Of a stretch of 64,000 nt of DNA, positions 1 to 11,700 are shown piece by piece. Within the stretch, counting starts at the first letter, position 1; every line of letters begins with the position of its first letter. Origin of the DNA: Litomosoides sigmodontis (Eukaryota; Nematoda; Chromadorea; Rhabditida; Onchocercidae); NCBI GenBank assembly GCA_963070105.1, contig OY718804.1, positions 1,413,720-1,477,719 of the forward strand. Direction: 5' to 3'. The notes below the pieces were generated by a model. That model was given only the letters and a program-made list of their open reading frames with translations, was not told the DNA's origin and ran no database searches. The position numbers were made by a program, and so were the translations under genes.

Positions 1-2428
1 TTTATTGATTTCATGCTGAAAAATCGACCTTGTAGAATGCGCACAGTAGCAATTGCTAAATGGAAAAGTCAACAGCAATGGGTGAAATGTGTGAATGGAA
101 AAAATATTATAAATATCGATTTTTTCATTGAACAATATGGTTAATTTTTAATTTCGAACAAAAGAAATATATTTTGAAATTTAGGACTTTAAAAAATTTG
201 TCTTTGCATAATGATCGATTTATCCGTTTCCTTCCAATCTTACCTATCTTCTTTCATCATTTTTGATTCTGTTTTTAAGCCTCTCTATGATTTCATCTGA
301 AAATCTTACACACTAAGTGATCATAATGTAAAAGCAGAAGGACCTAACAAAACTTTTGCGACATTCGTTCATTGGTTTAGATTCTGCGATTTGGTGTGTT
401 AGTAATGTGAAAAATGTTACAACATTGACCGGTAACTAGCTGTTTGCGGTATGACCTATGAACTATATGTCATCATTTTAGTCACTTATATTTCGTTTTC
501 CTTAAAAATTACGTTCCATTTTAATGAGTTCACTTCATTTCACTGATTGTTCATTTGGTTTTACTGTCAAAGCAAGTATTATTTGCGTTATAGGACATAT
601 GGAAGTACCGTTGATTAAAGGAAAAACAGATAAGATAATGGAAAATAGCGATAAAAGTATGGATTATGATGGAAAACCTTCATGCTCTAAGAACTCTCAA
701 AAAATTAAGCTTAAAGATTACATCGAGATGATGCGAAAAAATATCGGGTCAAACAATATTGGTTATGCAAAAGATTGGCATTTTCAACAGTAAGTAAGAA
801 TTTGGCGAGCTGTCACGATTTCTTTTTTAGTTTTCACCGGTATATCATTTGTAGGGATTCAGGGACATCCTATGAAATGTATGGATTACCATCGGTTTTA
901 CGTTTTGATTGGATAAACAATGAATCATGGTCAAGTGATGAGCGCAATGAAATTGGCGACTATCGTTTTGTTTATTTCGGAGCGAAGAATACTTGGTTTG
1001 TTGGACTTTATTAGAGTAAGATTAGTATGTATTAGTGAATTGAAAATTGGTGCAAAATGAAATACAGAATAAAAAAGTTCAGAAAATACTTTTGGAGATG
1101 GTTATTTTTACCTTAAACTGACAATAGGAGGCAATAAAAGAAAAAATTTTTGTTGTAGGACGCCATTTCACGCTGATGTGATGAGTTCATATAGTTGGTC
1201 AGCAAATATTTGTGGACGAAAGCTTTGGTATTTTGTGCCACCGAACAATGAGGAACACTTTAGAATTGATCGTGATACATTTTTAAAGGATATTCGAACA
1301 GCTCAAGACAAGTGGCTCAGTGCTACTGTCATATCATTTATCCAAGAAGAAGGAGAAATTGTTTTCGTTCCTTCCAACTGGTATCATCAAGTGCATAATT
1401 TGGTCAGCATATCATTTTAAGAGGTCCTTGAATTAGAACTTGTAGAAAGTCCTAATCTAGATCTTAGGAATACAGTTTTGAGAGTATTACCTGCTTGACA
1501 GCTGGACTCCTAAAATCAGTTTGGAATTCAAATTGTCACACAGTTTCCTTTCTCCTGTCTTCCAGAGCTCTGCCCGTTATAATCACGAGTGACTAAAAAT
1601 TCTTACATCTTTCATTTAAAGCTTTGACCTGGCTTATTATTACAATAAACTGCTTAAGGTATATTTTACGAAAATCCTGCGATGCTACATATTATGTTTT
1701 CCAAGTTTAGGAAGATACGGTTTCTATCAATCATAATTTTATTAATGCGAGTAACGCGGATTTAATTGTTGAAATGGTATCCAAACGTCTGATGGATATA
1801 GATAGAGAACTAGCCGATTGCAGATCTTGTTTCTCATGTGCGGAATACAACAAATATTGTGAAGTAATCATATAACAATCACTGTTTCCTAGGGACATTT
1901 TGTTACGGCCCAGGTGCGCCTCATAGAATCACTAAGAAACTTATGCAGAAAAAATATCCTTAGAAACTTCCAAAAAACCCCTATTAAAACTCGCTTTCCA
2001 GTGCAATATATCCTGTAATTGTAAAATTTTACTGTTTTTAAAAGCAAAAATATTTTAGAAACCACAAGAACCTGATCGCTGTATGTTTTGGTAGCACATA
2101 ATTTACTTTTTTTTTTCAGAAAATATTGTCTGCAGATATTCGGGTCACCTTAACTCAACTCAGGTCATTACTGCAACTGATTATAGATAGTCGACGAAAG
2201 GATGTAAGCGAATGCTGGATTTGCCCACGACATCGGTCACTTCTGGAATGCAAAAAGAATAGTAATTGTTTAGAATTCATGCGAAGAATGATTCAAAAGA
2301 AATGCACCTGCCAAACGGGGGATAGCGAGGTCTGCAAAAACTGTTTAAATTTCATGAAAAAATATGAAATTACCATTGCTGCCGAATGCCTTGCGAGAAT
2401 TCGTTATATCAAAAAAGAAAGGAACTGA
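1..2428 (+). CDS. JMJD4: JmjC-domain 2-oxoglutarate oxygenase, JMJD4 homologue (5' partial)
   Basis: Exons 1-139 (continues left of the window), 594-789, 855-995, 1159-1402, 1711-1863, 2120-2428; all phases close. Human JMJD4 is an Fe(II)/2-oxoglutarate lysyl hydroxylase of the translation termination factor eRF1. Seen: the JmjC iron triad, with H and D in TPFHADVMSSYSW and the distal H in SNWYHQVHNL; the CGRKLWYFVPP segment; and, after the last ligand, EDTVSINHNFINA, which closely follows human JMJD4. The exon ending at 139 matches the N-terminal JMJD4 region. The last two exons are unusually cysteine-rich (CRSCFSC, CWICP, CTC, CKNC), which I do not expect from vertebrate JMJD4. A poly(A) signal AATAAA lies at 2463-2468. 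The next gene is convergent, on the minus strand. Family assignment is secure; substrate is inferred from the family. Confidence 0.9.
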
Positions 2429-2846
2429 TTGCTACAGCTGATTTATATGTATTTTGAAAAAAAATAAACATTAGGAGACTGTATACACTTCATAAAAAAT
2501 GATAAATGATTATATATTATACATGATACGCTACTTTGATTTTTATAAAGTATGCTTTTTCCTGCACTCATCGCTAACAAGTCAGAAATTGAACAACATA
2601 AATGGCCTCCGTAACAGTATAACCAGTTAAGAATCAACGTTAACGTGTAATATTAAATAAAGATGAATGATCAAACAGTAATTAGCATTTTTCGATTAAA
2701 AGCTGTTATGTTAATCGGATTTCCGCATGTGTCACACATGCTTGAAATATCAGTTGCATTATTTCCTCTCCTTCAGCACCAAATATTTTCTTCACACAAA
2801 TATGATTTCAGCGAACAAGAGTATTTCGTACTTTGCTTATCCTTCA
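2429..2846. other. Convergent 3' intergenic spacer
   Basis: 418 bases between the stop codons of the JMJD4 gene (+) and the methyltransferase gene (-). Apart from the JMJD4 poly(A) signal at 2463-2468 I see no coding or RNA signal. Short open frames here have no splice or family support. Confidence 0.6.
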
Positions 2847-4797
2847 CTACTTCGTGAGTTTTCTAATTTCAAAAATGTTGACAGCAAATTCAGTTTCGTA
2901 GAAAATTTCTCGTACATCAAAATGTTCCCGTAGAAGTTGATCGTAAAAATCTTTATCCCTTTGGTAACGTATTTTACTGCTGAGATATACAACCGTTTCG
3001 TGGTCACTAGCGTCCCGAAGGAATTTCATTAACGGCTCAAATGTAATGCCACCATAAATAAGATCGGCCCCTAGAATAACCTGAAAAATGGCTGAATAAT
3101 TCGCAGTCTGGTTAGACCATAAAATCTACTCATCCACACTGTAAGGTAAATTTTTCCTATAACAATCGATACCTCTGCTTAGCGAGAATATATAAATTAT
3201 AGAGATGTGCTTAGCATTGCAAAATCTTGCGCAACATTACTGTATAGTTTTAAAATAGTTTTCCTGATGTGCACGAACATCTCTTGTAATAAATTTACCA
3301 GCCTTCAAGTGGTTTTGGATGTGTTCTTTCCTACATGCTTTTTTCACTATTGCGCAATTTGATCACATACCTGATATTTTTGCCGCGGTTGATCAATATT
3401 CCAATCAAAAGCAAAGATTTGTATTTCACAGTCGTTGTTTGCATTCTGACGAACATTCTCTTCTAGTAGACTTATGGCATTTACCCGGTCCGTTACATGG
3501 ATAAGCTTAGCATCGTGATACGTCAAAATGATACTTGGTAAACCCAACCCGGCACCGAGTTCCAATACCGTCCGATTAGCCACCAGTTCTGGATGTTCCG
3601 AAATGTACCGAGCTAAGGCGATACCCTTAAATAGCCAAATATATTTTGATGTAGGAATATGGTGACAAGAATAATCAACCCAAGAGTACTGTGTTTGAGT
3701 TAAGAGAAAAAACTTTTCGAAGCGTGGCAGTCACTGACTGAAGTAATTAGACATTTTGCTGTATGAAAAAGAATTATTGTACATACGAACCAGTTTTATC
3801 TCTTGATAAAGAGACTACTGAAAAACTGATGAGCTAATAAAGCCTCTTCAGATGCTAGTAATCAAATGTCTTAATCACACTAAGACGTTACAGTACCGTT
3901 AAGTACCTTAATATGTTACCATGTCCATATCCATAACACCGCTAATAAGTAAACTTAAATATTTTTATATACAACAAATGTTAGCAATTACCGTCAAAGA
4001 ATCATACCGAGTCCCAAATCACTCCAGCGATGCCATTTTTTTGCCAATTTTGACGTAGTCGAAACACTCGTCCACCGATCGTTACATTTCTATAATCACT
4101 AGAGAATTCGCGTAATAACATAGGTTTCACATATGGTACTAAAGCAGAACAATGTTCCTTTCTATCTGTATCTGACATACCATATATCAGTATTAAATTG
4201 ATATCTGCAATGATACCAGTATATAGGAGTAGAGAAATCCAATTCATCTATATCGTATCCATAGATTTTGAAAAATTCCTGTAACAATCATGGACAATTT
4301 TAACACAAGCAATCTGAATTTTAAAATATCATCGAGCAAAATATGAAGGTGTAGAAAAATGTAGCATAAAAGTTGTCCTATTACGTACGAAATTCGAAAA
4401 CGAAAATTGTTATGAATGAAGGATGTGAAAATCTACGATTGCCAAAAATTTTACTCCATTAATGAGGTCGAAAAATTTTTAATTAAAAGCTTAAAACTAA
4501 CTCAAAATTTCTAACGTTCCAATAAATGAAAAAACGAACATTCCAAGAAAAAAATCCTCAACTTAAGAATTATTTTAAAAAATATTAGAAATTTAATAAA
4601 ATCTAATAATTACAAAAAAAATCCACATAAATTCCTACGGCTCCTCTCTCGTTGCAGTCACGTAAACATTCCTGTAACTCCAGTAAACTATAAAAGGTAA
4701 TCGAATAACGTAGACTAACCAGCAGGTTCATGTTTGAGTTGCAAACGCAATCAACGACCAATAATAATTCACTTCGATTTTCGATTTTTACTGCCAT
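2847..4797 (-). CDS. Family-16 class I lysine methyltransferase (METTL21/EEF1AKMT-like)
   Basis: Minus-strand exons 4797-4662, 4204-4008, 3625-3371, 3080-2847; all phases close, giving about 273 residues. Seen in the last three exons: the GVIWDSGIALARYI stretch typical just before the SAM-binding motif, motif I VLELGAGLGLPS, an acidic motif after VTDR, and the family-16 post-I signature GADLIY. Such enzymes methylate lysines of translation factors or chaperones; the substrate cannot be read here. The first exon (46 residues) has good splice signals and matching phase but no recognisable similarity. A shorter protein could start at the ATG at 4178 (about 219 residues, nearer the usual family length). 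The subfamily (METTL21, EEF1AKMT3 or METTL22) is not resolved. Confidence 0.75.
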
Positions 4798-5155
4798 ATT
4801 ATTGGAATGGTGAGATGTTTTAGGATCTGCAATGTCGTCTGTAACGGAACCACTTTAGAGTAGTAGAAATGGTTGAAGATGAAATTTATAGAGATGTTGA
4901 AACGAATTTAATAAGTGAATAAGCAGTGTAACAATGATTAGATTGACTGTGATTGGAATATCACAGTTGGAATAGTGGGAAACAGGATGTGCAAGGAATT
5001 GTGGATGAAAGTTAAGTTAGACTGAGGAGGAAATATACATGTGTGTTTTTTTTATGTGATAATAACAAAAGTGTTAGTGTGAATAGTTCTAGCTCTTCGA
5101 TTTATTTTAGTTAATTTTTGCAACAACACGTAGAGATATTTGTAATTGCAGTTTT
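4798..5155. promoter_or_regulatory. Divergent promoter region, methyltransferase / PHF12
   Basis: 358 bases separating the proposed start of the methyltransferase gene (-, 4797) and the PHF12 start (+, 5156), so it should hold both promoters. A T-rich stretch followed by TGCAG ends at 5151, four bases before the PHF12 ATG, and looks like a spliced-leader acceptor. No clear TATA element was found. Confidence 0.45.
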
Positions 5156-8100
5156 ATGGATAACGAAGTGAAAGATTGCAATGAGCCTGTGTATGATCAG
5201 GATACCGGCCTTCTCGAGGTATTATAGTATTTTTTTTCATTTATCTTTTATTTTACACATTTTTTTTGCAGTGATTTTAAATCATTTTTTATGGTTTACT
5301 TATTTCTCAAATTAACGCTTTCGAAATGTTTGTAATATTATTACATACATACTTATGGCAATATGTGTGCACCTACGTGCATGTGTAGGTGATAAGTGGT
5401 AATGCAGTTACACATTGTTACTGTGCAGTTGAGAAACATGGAAATAATTGGCTGTATTTGAAAGCAAAAAGTTTTATAATGAGGAATGCTGTTAAAACAG
5501 GAATTTCATGTTAATGATAAATATGTAGATTAGATGTGTTGTGTTTAATATATAGTACAGCTATTTAGTGAATGGGATTTGCATGAGCGGTTGCGTGAAC
5601 GAAAGAAGTGAGAAATAGGTGCGTATTGGAGAAATAGCTGTGTCTTGTCTATTTCATCATGATCTGAACAATTAAGTGCAGTTTGAATCCAAGAAAAAAA
5701 TTAAATGTGTATTTCAAGGTACTCTTGTGATGTGAATAGGGAAGAGTGCAATTTAATTTCGTTTGTTACAGTATATTGAGGCTTGTACTGCATGTCCAAC
5801 AACAAGTAGCAAAACGAAGAAGGCGTCAACGGTAATAAAAGACAAACCAGCTCGACGCTGGAAATCGATAAATTCACAGTATTGCAGTTCCTGCATGGTA
5901 CATACATTGAAATTTCTCTTTAAACTCGGGTATTCTTGAGAATATGTGGCGAAAATTAGTATAGTTCATACTTAAATTTGAAAATTAGAAAGAATGGGAA
6001 AGTATGCATCATTAATCATATTGATTAGAATTTAATAGCACTGTCAAAATTTCATGGTTGCTCATTCAGCAAATATTAGCGTTATAATTTATATAGAATT
6101 TTACAGGAAGGTGGTGAGCTTTTATGCTGTGATCGTTGCCCAGCATCATTCCACTTAATGTGTCATGAACCACCCATTGAACGAAGTTCTATCCCTAGTG
6201 GAAAGTGGTTATGTAATCGTTGTACTTATGCAGTAACACAGGACAGTCCAAAGACAAACAAAAAAGTACCAAAATTGGTGAATTGACTATTTAAATTTCT
6301 AGTGGGATTAGAATTTTAAACTTCTGGAGGGATAATACAATATATCTAAATTTCTAGGTATGACAACTTGTGTTAATTTTTTATTTTGCAGAAGTGTTAT
6401 ATTGACGCGGTCGGTAGCATTAAATTAGACTTTAGTATTGTCCTATATCTTTTCTAATTTATCAGCAAATGCTTTTAATACAAGTCTCCATCAATCTATG
6501 TTTAGCCGGGCTACCTGTGCAGAAACTGTGTGACTTTTTAAATTTCTAGTATGATTAGAATTTTAAACTTCTGGAGGGATAATACAATATATCTAAATTT
6601 CTAGGTATGACAACTTGTGTTAATTTTTTATTTTGCAGAAGTGTTATATTGACGCGGTCGGTAGCATTAAATTAGACTTTAGTATTGTCCTATATCTTTT
6701 CTAATTTATCAGCAAATGCTTTTAATACAAGTCTCCATCAATCTATGTTTAGCCGGGCTACCTGTGCAGAAACTGTGTGACTTTTTAAATTTCTAGTAGG
6801 ATTAGAATTTTAAACTTCTGGAGGGATAAGACAATATATCTAAATTTCTAGGTATGACAACTTGTGTTAATTTTTTATTTTGCAGAAGTGTTATATTGAC
6901 GCGGTCGGTAGCATTAAATTAGACTTTAGTATTGTTCTATATCTTTTCTAATTTATCAGCAAATGCTTTTGATACAAGTCTCCATCATTCTATGTTTAGC
7001 CGGGCTACCTGTGCAGAAATTGTATGATTTTCTTCCTGCTTCAAATAGGAGTAATATTTCTACGACTTACTTTGTTTTATTTACAGGATGCTGACTGTTC
7101 CTCACTGAATGCACGACGAAATCATGGGACGATATCCAGTGTTGTGGACCACAATACGGATGGTGGCGTAAGCGCACTAACAGTGTTAGCTGATGCAGCT
7201 TTGGCTGCAAACGCCGAACAGTTCTTCTTACCGCATGATTTATCGTGTGAAATTCCACCTTTACCATATGATGAGCGATTAACATCCACACAATTAATGC
7301 CACCACCAAAAGCAATCTGCCATCTTTGTGCATCGTCAGTTGATTTTTTTTGTGTATCATTTGGATCAGTCTAGCAATTTTAACTTAAAACTGATATGTG
7401 AATTTAACGCTCAAATTCATTCTTTAGTGTGATGGTACAATCGTTTTTTTTCATTTTTTTTTGTTTGATTGAAGGAGAAATGAAAAGTCGACAATCATCC
7501 AGTGCGATTTTTGTGCGCTTTGTTATCATCTCGATTGTCTTAAGCCTCCTCTTCCTTCCGTGCCGAAAGATAAATGGATGTGTCCAGCTCATGTGGAGCA
7601 TATTTTGGTTAGATCAATTGTGTATATATTTGAGCTCTGATTTTCACTTGTTTGTTTGTTTCTGTCGTCATTCTTACATTTTTCAACTTTACATCAGAAA
7701 TATTTGTTTATCTGAGGTTTTTTGGAAAACTATTAGTTATGATTTTATCTTCTTTCAGAACTTTTTTAATATATTAGGAAGGTGGTAATGAATTTTTCTG
7801 GTTATCATTTCCAATAAAGCTTAATGAATTCAAAAATTCACGTATTATCACTGTTCAAGGATCGAAAATTGGCGAAAACTCTTTCACTGCGTAAACGATT
7901 GTTTGTCTGGAGAAAATACGCTAAACAACCAATCGATGAACATTTGGTCAAAATTTCATTCCTGAAGAAAGTTCATCTGGAACGGGAAGCTGCTGTTGAA
8001 GCGGGAGATGTCACTACCAGAGTTCGTTAATCCACCATTCATCGCTGATAATGTTTAAACACGCGTTTTCTTGATCATTTAAGCAGACTACTTTTAAATT

Positions 8101-9733
8101 TATGTAAGGTCTCAATTTTTAGAGAAATGGTCCAGATTTTCCCGTTCCTGATTGCATCAAAAAATTGTATGAAACACGATGGAACCGTAGGAAAAAAAAT
8201 GAATTGCCTACCGAAAAGGAGCAAGATCTATGGTTTAAAAACATTGTGCGAATGCAAAAAATGCAAGTCGAACTGGATTTATCCAGAGATCAAAGTCCAG
8301 ATGTGGGCGAAAAACAGGGAGAAGGTGCCTCGGAGAAGATACGGAATGATACGAAAGAATTAGTACCTTCCGAAACTGTACAGTCGAAAAGGCAACCTCA
8401 AGTAGAATTAAAGGACGATGTGCGGAAGCAGTGTTCTGGTTTGGTAACAATTTTAGCTGGAGCTTAGTTTTTAAATTATGGAATCCTAAAGTTTCTTGTT
8501 AAGTCAACCATTTGATCTTTTCAGGCAAATTTCGTAGAACTGTCAATGTTGAAACGTGTTCGACGTGGCTGTCTATCGCTGATGGAGAATTCGGAAAGTG
8601 TGGAAAATCGTATCATTGGTTCTCTTGCCTGTCAAAGACTGGAGCAGTTGCTGTGTACTGCGGAAAGCTCTCAGAATATCAAGAAAGTGAAGTTTGAGAA
8701 AAGTAAATTTTCCGAATATTTTTAAATAGGTGGACAAGGAATTGTACGAAAAACAAAGCTTCCGAAAAGGAATAAATGAATAGCAGATTGCTATTGCAGC
8801 TAACATTGAAAAAAGTGCGTCTTTCAATACACACTTTATATGGTATATAGTCCTATAACTTATATTCCTAAAAAAAAGTACGCTTTGGCTCTTCATTAAT
8901 GAAGACAGCACTTTGCTAAATATCAAAATTTACGAAACGAAATTTCATCTAATATCTTATGACTGTAGAAATTTTACACGATGATGTGCCAGTGCTAGCC
9001 GTATTAAAAGCCAATGATATGGATGCTTATCCTGTACAACAAGTGAATACAACTATAGGCATTGATCCATGTTGTGATCTTAATCTGCGAGAGGTAGCAC
9101 CGCTTTGTCGAGCCATCGCTGGACGTCATGCGGTCTTATTGTTTAATAAAGTAAGTTTTCCATCATTTCATTGCAACATCATTCTTTTTCTAATATTGGA
9201 TTGCTGTTGTACTTATATATTTATTTGAAAATTCGAATCTATTGGTTTGCATTTTATTTCTTTGTTTATGCTCTCTCTATTTGCACTGTTTTTATTACTT
9301 TCTCGTTAATCTAAGTCTGTCGCTGAAAATTTTGTGAAAACAGCCTTTTGTTTGACCTTACTTTTGGTATGGTTGAAGTTAATGGATACGTTCAGAAGTT
9401 GCACAGATAAAATTCCTTGTAAATTTTTTTAAAAGACAAGCGAAGTTGGTTGAAAAAAGATCTATATTAAGAATATAATCTGAATTCTAATGTAATACTT
9501 CAAAAATATTATGATTTATTTAGGTAACTCGACGATTTGAGCTCCTTTTGAAGCATGGCGATCGTTTTCGCGTTGACGGAATAACGTATAAAAATAGTGA
9601 TGATAGTGTGACAAATGTTTGTTCATGCACAGCTTCCAGCAACGTGAATTACAGACATGAAATTGCGTATTTACATCACGGAAGTACAATTGATATTGGT
9701 TGTGCACGACTAATCTTTGCATCGTTCTTTTAG
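5156..9733 (+). CDS. PHF12: PHD finger protein 12 homologue (two PHD fingers plus C-terminal FHA-like domain)
   Basis: Exons 5156-5218, 5772-5897, 6107-6277, 7087-7334, 7475-7607, 7860-8021, 8123-8443, 8525-8702, 8969-9150, 9524-9733; phases close, about 597 residues. PHF12 (Pf1) is a subunit of SIN3/HDAC co-repressor complexes. Seen: PHD1 spans the junction of exons 2 and 3 (YCSSCM, then [16 protein letters not shown] and WLCNRC). PHD2 is formed by [20 protein letters not shown] and [12 protein letters not shown]. Between them and the C-terminus is a basic linker. The last two exons carry the FHA-like domain, including [15 protein letters not shown], very like the end of vertebrate PHF12. 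The ATG sits four bases after a trans-splice-like acceptor. The 809-base intron 3 holds a triplicated repeat, annotated separately. Exon 6 ends at an unusual GTTCGT donor, which keeps the frame. Confidence 0.9.
6284..7030. repeat. Three-copy tandem repeat, 247-bp unit, inside PHF12 intron 3
   Basis: Copies run about 6284-6530, 6531-6777 and 6778-7030 and are almost identical; the core TTAAATTTCTAG starts at 6291, 6538 and 6785, exactly 247 apart. Only a few single-base differences are visible (for example GTGGG, GTATG and GTAGG near the start), and copy 3 decays at its end. Each copy contains a T-rich tract ending TTTTGCAG (AG at 6390-6391, 6637-6638, 6884-6885), a good 3' splice site, followed 22 bases later by a possible GTAGCA donor. 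The near-identity implies recent tandem duplication or an assembly effect. Confidence 0.9.
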
Positions 9734-10938
9734 GAGTGGTTCCTCATTTTTTTCGGGGCAAATACAGTATCAGCTGGATATTTGAGTTAGTAATTCAAAT
9801 ATCAAAATTAAGTTCACGGTTGGAATACTTCTTTTATTTCTACGTGAATTAAAAAGCTTATCCTTTTATTTAGACTGATTTGCTCTTTATAATCTTTCCA
9901 AAATGACCTTCAACTTATGTGCTCATTTGCTTAATTTGGAAAGCTTTTGCAGAAATCTGAATGTTTGTGATGATATATTTTGCAATTTTGTTAAGGGAAG
10001 TTTAATTGTGTGATGATCAGTGCTTCATAGTTAATGCATCTTAGGTCAACAAATCAACTTTCCTTAGAATTTGAAGGAAATGAATTTGCCTTTGTAGGTC
10101 TGAAATTCAAATAGTAAAAAATAGAAATTAAATGTGTTGCAGTTAGACTACTACCCGTGAGTGGAAGAATTAAGAAGTCAGGCTTAACTAAACAGTGATT
10201 ACGTAGCAACTGGCATTCCAGTTATATTCATTCCATTCTGCAGTTTTAACAACTATCAGACAAGTCTTAGGTGGTGCGGGTAAAGAAGTATATTTAGTTT
10301 TGAAGAGAAAAACGACAGATGAAGAAATAGTAAAGCTTATATAGTGATTCAGCTTTTGTTTTCTTGTTTCAACTAGTAGCATTTCCTATTGTTTTCTCCG
10401 CTGTCATAATTGCAGGGATGAAAATTTCCATAATGCCTTGGAATAGGGCATTAGGAATTATGAAATGAGTGTGACTTTAAGAACCTAACATTTCGGTAGA
10501 CAAATAATCATAAGAACGCTAATGTTTTTGTTTTCAAGATGTTATTGCTTAAGTGTAAATTGTTGGATTCGATTATAATGTAATAAAATTTAATGTGATA
10601 AAATGAATTCTTATTTCAGTGAAAAATTTCTGAGTAATTAAATGTAAAGGAACAAAAAAATATTAAGTAAATGTTGGTTGTATTTATTTATTCCTATATC
10701 ACTTCAACAACAGGAAGAAAAGAAGTTATTTCATTTCTTTCCTATCATTTCATTCGGATAAATTTTGTTACATTTGAATATTTGAAAATTCTCCAATACT
10801 ACAGTATTCAAGTAATAAACTTTTTTAAGCATTTAGTAGTCAATAATGGAAGTTGAAAAATCACATTACTAGCATAAATAATGTAAAATTTATTGACGAT
10901 GTATACGTCAATAGATGTAGTACGGCCAACCTATGATT

Positions 10939-10982
10939 TCCTTTTTTTTTTCTCTCTCTCCCTCTCTGTCTCTCTTTCTCTG
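10939..10982. repeat. T/CT microsatellite
   Basis: A run of T followed by imperfect CT dinucleotides on the + strand. Confidence 0.85.
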
Positions 10983-11201
10983 TAATAGGAGTAATTATTA
11001 TTGATTCATTCATTGGTTGTGTTATGTTTATTGTGTGTTTCTAATATACTATTTTATTTATGGACTCTTGTCGCTTATCATCAATTATTGATAGGAATTG
11101 TTTGATGATCGAAGATCACATATATATATATATAACGACAAGGATTTGAAATGTTTCAAAATTTAAAAAAATTTCCATAAACAGAAAAAAACATTTGAGA
11201 A

Positions 11202-11233
11202 CGTGTGTCTGTGTGTGTGCGTGTGTGTGTATG
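11202..11233. repeat. GT microsatellite
   Basis: GT dinucleotide run interrupted by single C bases. A short TA run lies about 80 bases upstream. Confidence 0.85.
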
Positions 11234-11644
11234 TTTTACTTTTTTTTTCTTTTGTTAATGATATGAATAGATAAATATTGTATGTCTGCTGTTATTTATT
11301 TTTTTTAACTCAAAAGTGACTATTTAATTTCCATGCTTATGGAATATATCTAACTTTTAATATAATTTATTTAATGTTTGATTTTTTAAATGTAACTCTT
11401 TTAATATCTGATTTTTATTTTTCTGTATGCTTTATGTAGTTAAAAGTCAATAACTATTATTAATTTGCTGCCACTAGTTGTTACTATTATTTGTTGCTTT
11501 CATCATAATCATTTGAGTGAGTGTTTGAAAACGATTTTCGTTATCATAATTTCATAAGTGGTGAGATTTGATCTAAGCATTTCTGTTCGTTGAGATTATC
11601 ACGATGATGATTTAGTGTTATCATTCATCATTAGGAGATGACAC

Positions 11645-11700
11645 AGTGTTGTCATCATCATTTGCCATTAATGATTGATGATGATGATGATGATGTTGTA
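11645..11700. repeat. CAT/ATG trinucleotide inverted repeat
   Basis: A TCATCATCAT block at 11652-11661 is followed by repeated GATGAT from about 11674 to 11694. The two arms are complementary, so the segment can fold into a hairpin with a loop of roughly 12-16 bases. Other isolated ATG/CAT triplets surround it. Confidence 0.7.

Noticed and set aside
7990..8055. Apparent one-base frameshift in PHF12 exon 6, with an open frame ([15 protein letters not shown]) after the in-frame stop
   Set aside because: A GTTCGT donor at 8022 ends the exon in phase 0 and joins the next exon directly, giving VTTR followed by [10 protein letters not shown], which fits PHF12 spacing. No frameshift is needed.
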